Positions 56,864 to 64,000 of a DNA stretch of 64,000 bases are shown here, one piece after another. Under the pieces are notes generated by a model. It saw only the letters and a program-made list of their open reading frames with translations. It was not told the origin of the DNA and searched no databases. This stretch comes from Sacculina carcini (lineage: Eukaryota; Arthropoda; Thecostraca; Sacculinidae): NCBI GenBank assembly GCA_916048095.2, contig OU696588.1, positions 5,543,501-5,607,500 on the forward strand, in the 5' to 3' direction. Within the stretch, counting starts at the first letter, position 1. Every line of letters begins with the position of its first letter. The position numbers and the translations under genes were made by a program.

Positions 56864-57002
56864 GACACGCGGACATTAAAGCATCACAAGGCAGCATACA
56901 CATATACACACACAGTAGAAAGCTTCAACACTTTGTCACATATGACGTCACACTCCCCCCTTGCCCCCTCCCCCCTATGACGTCACCCCCCCTATGACGT
57001 CA

Positions 57003-57535
57003 TACCTAACCTAACTTTTTTAGTTTTTTAACCTAACTTTTTTAGTTTTTTTAACCTAACTTTTTTTTTAACCTAACCCAACCCAACCTAACCTAACCTA
57101 ACCCAACCTAACCTAACTTTTTTTAGTTTTTTTTTAACCTAACCTAACTTTTTTAGTTTTTTTTTAACCTAACCTAACTTTTTTTAGTTTTTTTAACCTA
57201 ACCTAACCTAACCTAACCTAACTTTTTTTTTTAACCTAACCTAACTTTTTTTAGTTTTTTTTTAACCTAACCTAACTTTTTTAGTTTTTTTAACCTAACC
57301 TAACCTAACCTAACTTTTTTAGTTTTTTAACCTAACTTTTTTTAGTTTTTTTAACCTAACCTAACTTTTTTTCTGTATTATATACCTAACCTAACCCAAC
57401 CAAACCTAACACGACCCAACCTAACTTTTTTTCTGTATTATATACCTAACCTAACCCAACCCAACCTAACCCAACCCAACCTAACCCAACCCAACCCAAC
57501 CCAACCAAACCTAACACGACCCAACCCAACTTTTA
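57003..57535. repeat. Interstitial (AACCT)n array, telomere-like motif
   Basis: AACCT pentamers (TTAGG on the minus strand) alternate with T-rich spacers such as TTTTTTTAGTTTTTTT and with AACCC variants. The mixed spacers mark it as an interstitial satellite, not a telomere. It adjoins the left limit of the Polinton. Confidence 0.9.
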
Positions 57536-57682
57536 TTTCTTTATTTCTTCCTTTCTTATTATATTTATTCTTTATTCTATGCCCAACCTAACTTTTTTCC
57601 ATTATTTCTATTTTATGTCACGATACTCATTATATAGGGATCGCCAAGTCGATGTTTGGCAGAGACGTGAATATAATAATTT

Positions 57683-57946
57683 TCAATCATACTTGAAATA
57701 TATATAAAAAAACGGTTTGACTAAATCGGTCGCAAAGACAATGTTCCAATATGACGATGAATCACTCGCCACGTTTATATAAAGTGTCTGGTTTATGTCA
57801 AATACTGCGGTAAGGATTAAAATGCCAGATGAATTCATTGGCGTCAAGCCAAGGATGAATATATTTACATGATACACAGGTATGGGATTAAAACATTTGC
57901 CGGTAACAAAGACCAAATTTACACAATGTATGTTGTATTCAAACAC
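57683..57946 (-). CDS. Hypothetical ORF downstream of integrase
   Basis: An 87-codon frame overlapping the integrase end by 8 bp, same strand. The segment SGILILTAVFDINQTLYIN then VFATDLVKPFFYIYF faintly recalls the C-terminal strand pattern of jelly-roll capsid proteins, which Polintons carry. The match is weak; it may be a capsid remnant or chance. Confidence 0.25.
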   Translation of the reverse strand: MFEYNIHCVNLVFVTGKCFNPIPVYHVNIFILGLTPMNSSGILILTAVFDINQTLYINVASDSSSYWNIVFATDLVKPFFYIYFKYD

Positions 57947-58742
57947 GTTGAAGTTCTTGATAGTAAAATGTACCGGTAATCAAATTTCCATCATCATCAC
58001 ACAGCTTATACATGGGAATTGATCGACGTTTGTATATGGAAGAAATTGTGAACACCTCGCTGCTAAATGTCTGTCGATATCCTTTTTCAAATATAGTTTT
58101 CGGAATAAACATTCGCACATGATCGCCTACGCGTAACTTTGGTGTTTGTTTTTTACGCGACAATGTGTTGACCAAGTGTTGATTTGATAAAGTTACAGCG
58201 CGAGGTGCCATACCGATTGATCTGTGTACAGTGTTGTTATACAAATTCACCAATTGAGGTAGATTTTTGACAAAATGTTTTGTGTTGTTTTCGGTCATAA
58301 ACTTGTGTATCAGCGAGAGCAGAGTACGGAAAAATCGTTCAATTATCCACGCCTTCCGTATGATTGTAGATGTCGTATAATGATAGATGTTGTGCTCTTT
58401 CATTACACGTTGAAATTCTCGCCCTGTGAATTCACCACCATGGTCGCTCATTATTTGCATCGGTGTGCAATTGTTGGTGAGAATATGGTTCATTGCTTTG
58501 GCCACGGCAGGTCCCCGTTTACTATGTAATGCACACACATATGCTTGTCTGCTAAACACGTCAATTACACCCAACAAATAACGCACTTGTGTGTTATGCC
58601 CACGCAGACGTGAAACATCGCACAAATCAACTTGCCATGTATCATTTAGTCCGGTGGAGGTGTATGCATTGTGTACGAAGCGCTTACGTACTTGACGATG
58701 GAGTTGTTTGGTTCTTTGCGACCAAATCAGCTTACTATCCAT
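57939..58742 (-). CDS. Polinton integrase (retroviral type)
   Basis: A 267-residue DDE integrase that would join element ends to target DNA. Core residues: NDTWQVDL (D39), IMSDHGGEF (D100) and AWIIERFFRT (E135), a D,D(34)E spacing. After the core, LVNLYNNTVHRSIGMAPRAV is the usual Polinton/retrovirus block, and a C-terminal SH3-like DNA-binding segment follows (RVGDHVRMFIPKTIFEKGY ... FTISSIYKRRSIPMYKL). No N-terminal HHCC zinc finger is seen. The ATG at 58742 overlaps the end of the upstream gene by 16 bp. Confidence 0.93.
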   Translation of the reverse strand: MDSKLIWSQRTKQLHRQVRKRFVHNAYTSTGLNDTWQVDLCDVSRLRGHNTQVRYLLGVIDVFSRQAYVCALHSKRGPAVAKAMNHILTNNCTPMQIMSDHGGEFTGREFQRVMKEHNIYHYTTSTIIRKAWIIERFFRTLLSLIHKFMTENNTKHFVKNLPQLVNLYNNTVHRSIGMAPRAVTLSNQHLVNTLSRKKQTPKLRVGDHVRMFIPKTIFEKGYRQTFSSEVFTISSIYKRRSIPMYKLCDDDGNLITGTFYYQELQRV

Positions 58743-59254
58743 TTGCGTGGGATATTTGCCGATTGTTGGCCAACTGTCGAAACTCGCTGCCCGTGAATAT
58801 TCGGGGCAACTTCTCGCGGTAAATTCAACGACTCAATCAATTGTCGCAGCTGTGCCCACCCTGCTGGCTCAGGAACACTTTTACGACGTCGGACAATATA
58901 GTTTACCAAGTCGACAATATTGCTCCGAGGAATTTGTGCGTGATTGAGATAAATGATACCAGTGTTGTTGTCCCATCTCAGCACAGTACTCAATTGGGAA
59001 AGCACGAATTGTGCGTGTTTTTTATAGCTTGACGGTACAAGCTGGAGCCATTTATCAGACTCTACAGACGGAGCAGGAGCAGCGGACTGTTCAGGACGCC
59101 AGGCGTTCATGTAATCGATCCGTTTCGCTTCGGCATTCCCTGTAGACTTGTTGAGAATTTGCTCCAGAGCGGATGTGGGTGTGGCCATGTTTCGACCTTG
59201 CATTTCATCATATGTGGCTTGCGATAGGAGAACCATTCGTTGGAAGGCGCTCAT
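58727..59254 (-). CDS. Conserved Polinton protein of unknown function
   Basis: A 175-residue protein. The middle and C-terminal part (VLRWDNNTGIIYLNHAQIP, NIVDLVNYIVRRR, PAGWAQLRQLIESLNLPREV) resembles a protein I know from other animal Polintons and related virus-like elements, usually next to small virion-type genes; its role is not known to me. The N-terminus is hydrophilic. Its ATG overlaps the stop of the upstream gene as TAATG. Confidence 0.7.
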   Translation of the reverse strand: MSAFQRMVLLSQATYDEMQGRNMATPTSALEQILNKSTGNAEAKRIDYMNAWRPEQSAAPAPSVESDKWLQLVPSSYKKHAQFVLSQLSTVLRWDNNTGIIYLNHAQIPRSNIVDLVNYIVRRRKSVPEPAGWAQLRQLIESLNLPREVAPNIHGQRVSTVGQQSANIPRKWIVS

Positions 59255-59583
59255 TACTTTGCAGACAGTATACAGCTTATAACCGATGTCACCACAGGTA
59301 TAAGGGCGGAGAGAAATTTTCCGCTCTGCACCAGCACTCGTTGTTTTTTCTTCAGTGACGGACGTTTGTCACCCAATTTACGTAGTATTTTCTTGTATTT
59401 GGATAGGCGACGCTTTTGTTTCTTTTCCAAAGGGACACGGTCTTGCAAAAGGTTATGACAAATTTCACAAATAGACCGTATCAGAGCAGGGTCGTACGTG
59501 TTGAGAACGGCTTTTTGTTGACGATGTGTGAGACGCGGAAGTGCTTCGATTGTCGGCCAACAGCGTTGCAACGTCGACGACAT
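59254..59583 (-). CDS. Small basic Polinton protein with hydrophobic C-terminus
   Basis: 109 residues: an N-terminal helix-like region, then CEICHNLLQDRVPLEKKQKR, KYKKILRKLGDKRPSLKKKQ and the hydrophobic end FLSALIPVVTSVISCIL. This pattern (NLL-x-x-x-VPL ... KK ... LR-x-L-x-DK ... LVQ-x-G-x-FL) recurs in animal Polintons. Strong basicity suggests DNA or virion-core binding, and the tail could contact membrane; both are inferences. Confidence 0.75.
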   Translation of the reverse strand: MSSTLQRCWPTIEALPRLTHRQQKAVLNTYDPALIRSICEICHNLLQDRVPLEKKQKRRLSKYKKILRKLGDKRPSLKKKQRVLVQSGKFLSALIPVVTSVISCILSAK

Positions 59584-59617
59584 GCTGACAAATGATTCAC
59601 TTGTTCAACTATGTATG

Positions 59618-60277
59618 CTATTTATACCTCAAAGCGGGAAGATAAACTATTATGGGCTGTTCCAACACATTGCTACGCACACGTAGTCTGTTGTCAGTTT
59701 GTTGACGCAAATCCACAAGCAAATGACCGTACATTTTCTTCATTACGTCTCTATAAACATCCATAATGAACCTGATATTATCTGGCATGTACTGTTGAGC
59801 AAATGCACGCAGAGGTGTTTGATCTCGAAAATTACGGAAAAATACATAATAATTTGTATTCAGGCTGATTGTCCGGTAGTTTGGCGACTTGAGAAACGTG
59901 TTTTGGGTGACAAATAGTACACTCATGTTGTCGTGACGCGACGTTTTCGTAAACATATCACGTACAACTGGTCCTTCCACAGCATCCAGTAAGTCGTCGA
60001 TAATGACCATGCAACCATTACCGTATTTATGTTTGCTTGCCAGTCGTTGAATTTCCTCATGGGATGGCACTCCGTACTGCATCTCATTAACTAAACTCTT
60101 GTCTATATGATCGGGCGCTGCAGTTCCATGACAATACAGTACATGGTCGGGGCGTTGAGTCAGCACCTGGTCCGCCCGTGTCAGCATGTCAACTATAAAT
60201 TGACTCTTACCGGACCCTGAAGGACCGGACAAGATCATTGTGAACGGTGTAACAAGACGTGCGTCAAATGTTTCCAT
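59618..60277 (-). CDS. Polinton packaging ATPase (FtsK/HerA superfamily)
   Basis: A 219-residue P-loop ATPase of the A32-like type expected to pump DNA into a capsid. Walker A GPSGSGKS (18-25), Walker B MVIIDDLLD (90-98), then SVLFVTQNTF, a sensor-like Gln after a beta strand, and NTNYYVFFRNFRD. Length and motif spacing are typical. The ATG is at 60277; the next gene starts 35 bp downstream of its stop. Confidence 0.93.
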   Translation of the reverse strand: METFDARLVTPFTMILSGPSGSGKSQFIVDMLTRADQVLTQRPDHVLYCHGTAAPDHIDKSLVNEMQYGVPSHEEIQRLASKHKYGNGCMVIIDDLLDAVEGPVVRDMFTKTSRHDNMSVLFVTQNTFLKSPNYRTISLNTNYYVFFRNFRDQTPLRAFAQQYMPDNIRFIMDVYRDVMKKMYGHLLVDLRQQTDNRLRVRSNVLEQPIIVYLPALRYK

Positions 60278-60941
<664 letters not shown>

Positions 60942-63900
60942 TCAGTCGATGAAGCCATACGGGAAGGTACGATAATCGGGAAGGACCCTGCGTTTACTGG
61001 ACACTAACCTATTAATTTTTTCCCCTCCCACCGTAATTATCTTAAAATCTGCAGTCTTTTTAAATTGTCGAAAGGGGACTTTGATTGTGGACCCAGGCGC
61101 CTCTAACAAGGATCGGAAAGCGTCCAAGGAAATAAGCTGCTGCGTGTCGTGTGTTTGTGTGATGCCGCGCATTTTTACTATAGTCTTGGTGCCCCCGTCT
61201 GGTGTGTGTACAGTAAAAGCGTAATTTTTGGGAGACAGGCAGACTATATGAGAAATATAGCTGCCTGCCCCGAAACAAGTCAGTTCGTCAGTCATGTCGC
61301 CGAGAAAATGTGATGTGTGTATGCGCGGCATTTCTGGTGATGCTTTGTAAATGACTGAATCTGTGTCACAGTATATTAGCTGAAAAGGATTAAGGCGTTG
61401 CAGGAAAGAGTAAAGATAAAGTCGGGATTGGCAAGTGACAAAGGCAGCAACGATTATGTTAGTTTTAAGCGGACCGGCCACAGTCTTGTCTTGTCGATGG
61501 GAATACGTCAGCCTCCATACATCGTGCATTATGCTGTCCCCCTCACTATCGTCAGCCACCGATATGAGGTCACACGCGGAGACCTCCATGTCGGGATCCT
61601 CCAGCAGATCGTAAACACGACGCATGGAAGTGACGTATTCAGTCTGCCCCAGGTTTGCGCGCTGAGCCAACTTGCCCCACTGGCTGTTGAGGCACAATTT
61701 GGCCACAGCTCTCAGGCCCGGATTCCTCTCAATGGTCGGCAGGGTTATACCCTCACGCGCTTCGAGAGTCTGTCGGTAGTCGTGTCGGTCGTCGTCAGTC
61801 TGCACGTGAGTGGGATAACCCTCGGCGCCGACCTTGAGGGCGTAAAACTTGTTTACATATTCTGCAAACAATCCGCCTGCCTCGCCGTCGTTGAGCTGTG
61901 TGGTGTTGGCAAAGTGCCAGAACTCGTGGATGGAAGTGAGCCGATACCCCAACCCCAAAGCTTTTGCTACTTCCAGCGACACCCAGCTGGAAGTGAGACT
62001 GCGCTCCTCGTCCGAATGGTGACACTGCGGCGACCTCGTGGTGAAATTGCCACCGATACCCTGCTCGGCACATGTTCTACACAGGGTGAACATGAGGCGG
62101 TCGTTGATGCGTGCGGGAAGGACGGGAACGTGAAGATTATGCGGAGGGAGAATTGTGCAATAAATGATGCCGAAATATTTGTGAAAATCTGTGATGGGAG
62201 GACGGAAAATGTGAGAAGGATGACCGAGGGGAAATTTTCCGTTTTTAAGGATGTAAGGATACAAGGAGCACACATCAACGTACTCGATCCGCTCGTCACC
62301 AGCACATTCGGCGTAGTGACGAAACACCTCTGTTCGCCCTCCATAGAACGCGTCCCGAACATTCATCGGCGGCAAGACTTGCACTGCTTCGGCGCGACAA
62401 CATTGGTCGTCATCGTCTCGAAGCAGTGCATCAAATTCACACTCCCAGATGGTGATGAGAGTTGTGTCTGGTCGGGCTCGCAGTATCGCCAGACGAGCCA
62501 TGGTGCCATCGTATAGATGGTGCGTTGATGGAGCCCCACTGTTCATGACATAGCGACAGTTTTTGCTGGCGCAGAGACACTTACCGGAATGTCGATGACC
62601 ATGAAAATAGCAACCGAGAAACTCGAAAAGCAGGTGTTGGTCACCCACTTTGGCATAGCCGTCCACTTTGTACGACCCAATACGCACCTCACCAGAGTTC
62701 AATGCGTGCTGGATATTGATGTCGTGAGACGACGCCTCCAGTTCCAGCCACTGGATCGATTTCTTCGAGTAGTTGCCACATGGTCGGTAATGCTCATGGC
62801 TCGGTATCAACGCGACGCTGTCTTTTCGCAAAAACTTTTGACGCCACACCTCATGACACGCAGATGGAAGCGTGATGCTCTGAAATGGGTCCACCTCAGT
62901 CACATCGATGAATTGTTGGCGGAAACGCATACTACCGAGACGAAGCACATTGACATCGTCGCGGCAGTACGCTCCCATTTCCTGGCGCAGGTCATACTGC
63001 CTGTCCACCTGCGAGGCATGCCAAGTGAGAAACTCGGCGTGCTGTTCGGTGGACATGTGACCCGGGTCGAACATATCGGCTGAAGGAAAAGGACCTACAT
63101 AATTTTGATTGTCCGTAGTGTTGAGGAGGTGAGGGAAGAAACCTTTACGGACAGGAATGTTGAACGTTTTGGAAAATTTCGCGAGAGGCATAGGAAGGAA
63201 ACTGAAGGAATCAATGAAATGGAGTTTGGAATTTCTAAATTTCATAGAAAGGATTTTTCTGCCGTTCATGATCAGGTCTGGCACCACACCTTGGCTCAGC
63301 GCGTAATTGGCAACAATATTGTTGTCATAACCTTGGGCATAATGGGCAATGGCTTTCGCGTCTTTGAACGTGAAAAGCCACTGACCAAAGTCTTGTCTTG
63401 TCGTTGGGCCAGAGAACACATGTTCGTGCTGCTCTGTCCCACAGTCTGTGCATGGCCGGTCAATGCGGTCAAAGCAGGACTCACAACATACGTGTGCGAC
63501 ACAATGATTGGGTATGTGAAGGTTGGTGCTGGTGTCAATCATACATTCAAAGTCGTAAAAGATATAGATTTGTTTTTTGTTGACAGAAGAGGAATGCGAA
63601 GGTTGAAGAAAGCAACGGTGGACGTTTTCCGCACCTATGAGCTCGTGGTTCGTGACTCGTTCACGACAGTAAGGGCATATGTGAGTGCCACAGACATGAC
63701 GATTTTTGCTATACGATTTGTAAAGCACATCACCACATCTGGGACACCCACGCCGCACCTTGCAGCGTGATTGTTTGTGAGCCTCGAAACAGGAGCTGGA
63801 AATGAAATCTAAATTACATTCGGGACAATGGGTTAACGCACCTTCCCGCTGGCATCGATGTGGTGCACTGCAGTCCTTGCAGCCTCCGGCACAGGTATGC

Positions 63901-64000
63901 TCTCCAGGACGTGTGTAGCGCGTTTGGCATTCCTCGCAGAAATATGGAGTGTCGAGGAATGCTGTGATCTTCGTGATGACGTCGAAGTGGCGATGGTGAT
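60942..64000 (-). CDS. Polinton protein-primed DNA polymerase B (5' end outside window)
   Basis: Replicates the element using a protein primer. The frame is open to the window edge, giving at least 1019 residues. The N-terminal part is Cys/His-rich: FCEECQTRY, HTCAGGC, HCPECNLDF, GCPRCGDVL, HICPYCRERV, as in other Polinton polymerases. 3'-5' exonuclease: YDFECM (ExoI), AHYAQGYDNNIV (ExoII), YCRDDVNVL (ExoIII). Polymerase: DVCSLYPYIL (motif A), LCLNSQWGKLAQR (motif B) and IYCDTDSVIY near 61360 (motif C, catalytic DTD). It ends YRTFPYGFID. No stop or frameshift is visible, so it may be intact. Confidence 0.95.
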   Translation of the reverse strand, partial: HHRHFDVITKITAFLDTPYFCEECQTRYTRPGEHTCAGGCKDCSAPHRCQREGALTHCPECNLDFISSSCFEAHKQSRCKVRRGCPRCGDVLYKSYSKNRHVCGTHICPYCRERVTNHELIGAENVHRCFLQPSHSSSVNKKQIYIFYDFECMIDTSTNLHIPNHCVAHVCCESCFDRIDRPCTDCGTEQHEHVFSGPTTRQDFGQWLFTFKDAKAIAHYAQGYDNNIVANYALSQGVVPDLIMNGRKILSMKFRNSKLHFIDSFSFLPMPLAKFSKTFNIPVRKGFFPHLLNTTDNQNYVGPFPSADMFDPGHMSTEQHAEFLTWHASQVDRQYDLRQEMGAYCRDDVNVLRLGSMRFRQQFIDVTEVDPFQSITLPSACHEVWRQKFLRKDSVALIPSHEHYRPCGNYSKKSIQWLELEASSHDINIQHALNSGEVRIGSYKVDGYAKVGDQHLLFEFLGCYFHGHRHSGKCLCASKNCRYVMNSGAPSTHHLYDGTMARLAILRARPDTTLITIWECEFDALLRDDDDQCCRAEAVQVLPPMNVRDAFYGGRTEVFRHYAECAGDERIEYVDVCSLYPYILKNGKFPLGHPSHIFRPPITDFHKYFGIIYCTILPPHNLHVPVLPARINDRLMFTLCRTCAEQGIGGNFTTRSPQCHHSDEERSLTSSWVSLEVAKALGLGYRLTSIHEFWHFANTTQLNDGEAGGLFAEYVNKFYALKVGAEGYPTHVQTDDDRHDYRQTLEAREGITLPTIERNPGLRAVAKLCLNSQWGKLAQRANLGQTEYVTSMRRVYDLLEDPDMEVSACDLISVADDSEGDSIMHDVWRLTYSHRQDKTVAGPLKTNIIVAAFVTCQSRLYLYSFLQRLNPFQLIYCDTDSVIYKASPEMPRIHTSHFLGDMTDELTCFGAGSYISHIVCLSPKNYAFTVHTPDGGTKTIVKMRGITQTHDTQQLISLDAFRSLLEAPGSTIKVPFRQFKKTADFKIITVGGEKINRLVSSKRRVLPDYRTFPYGFID

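Noticed and set aside
57003-57535. True telomere
   Set aside because: The array is interrupted by T-rich spacers and followed by a coding transposon; it is internal.
61398-62516. 372-codon plus-strand frame, and 63105-63770 (221 codons)
   Set aside because: Both are antisense to the conserved DNA polymerase B gene and show no domain.

Overview
This is eukaryotic, almost certainly animal, intergenic DNA made of transposable elements nested inside one another, plus simple repeats. I see no cellular host gene. Long (CA)n/(TG)n tracts occur throughout. Two interstitial tracts of the pentamer AACCT (TTAGG on the other strand, the typical arthropod telomere motif) suggest an arthropod, perhaps a crustacean or chelicerate; this is an inference and the species is not identifiable from the window.

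Layout. 1-1200: unassigned DNA and a TG microsatellite. 1210-13173: a foldback (palindromic) element of about 1.45 kb, expanded to 12 kb by later insertions. These are a hAT-type element at its centre (1909-4714, TSD TATATAAT, carrying a LINE fragment), a second hAT (4864-11052, TSD CGTGCAAT) that itself hosts an intact LTR retrotransposon (LTR-1, 6816-10894, TSD GAGGG), and a long-arm inverted-repeat element (11141-12641). 15205-19840: a full-length LINE with intact ORF1 and ORF2, on the minus strand. 20585-21122: a 25-bp minisatellite. 21-25 kb: MITEs, a palindrome, AACCT repeats and a very long TG tract. 25214-26685 and 52280-53045: two halves of one LINE copy, split at a TTAA by a 25.6-kb insertion with piggyBac-type ends. 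That insertion holds LTR-2 (26951-40473), LTR-3 nested inside LTR-2 (30629-39522), a short non-autonomous LTR element (40788-42297), a truncated LTR-4 (42334-44841), a LINE fragment and LTR-5 (46237-50893). 54-56 kb: hAT MITEs. 57-57.5 kb: AACCT array. About 57.6 kb to the right edge: the 3' part of a Polinton/Maverick on the minus strand (protein-primed DNA polymerase B, packaging-type ATPase, two small conserved proteins, retroviral-type integrase); its 5' end lies outside the window.

How parts work together. In each LTR element, gag makes the particle protein and pol supplies protease, reverse transcriptase, RNase H and integrase. In all five LTR elements pol lies in the -1 frame relative to gag, and all five have the same heptamer GGGAAAC, in phase with gag, in the gag/pol overlap, followed by a predicted stem. 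LTR-1, LTR-2 and LTR-4 form one lineage (YIDD/YVDD reverse transcriptase, a shared integrase tail, a 6-nt spacer before a stem starting GGAG, and the motif AGCTA directly after the 5' LTR instead of a usual TGG primer-binding site). The short LTR element shares that post-LTR motif and is probably a non-autonomous relative. LTR-3 and LTR-5 are conventional Ty3/Gypsy elements with TGG-type primer sites.

Coordinates of element ends rest on reading target-site duplications and repeats by eye. Family assignments come from motif recognition, without database searches.
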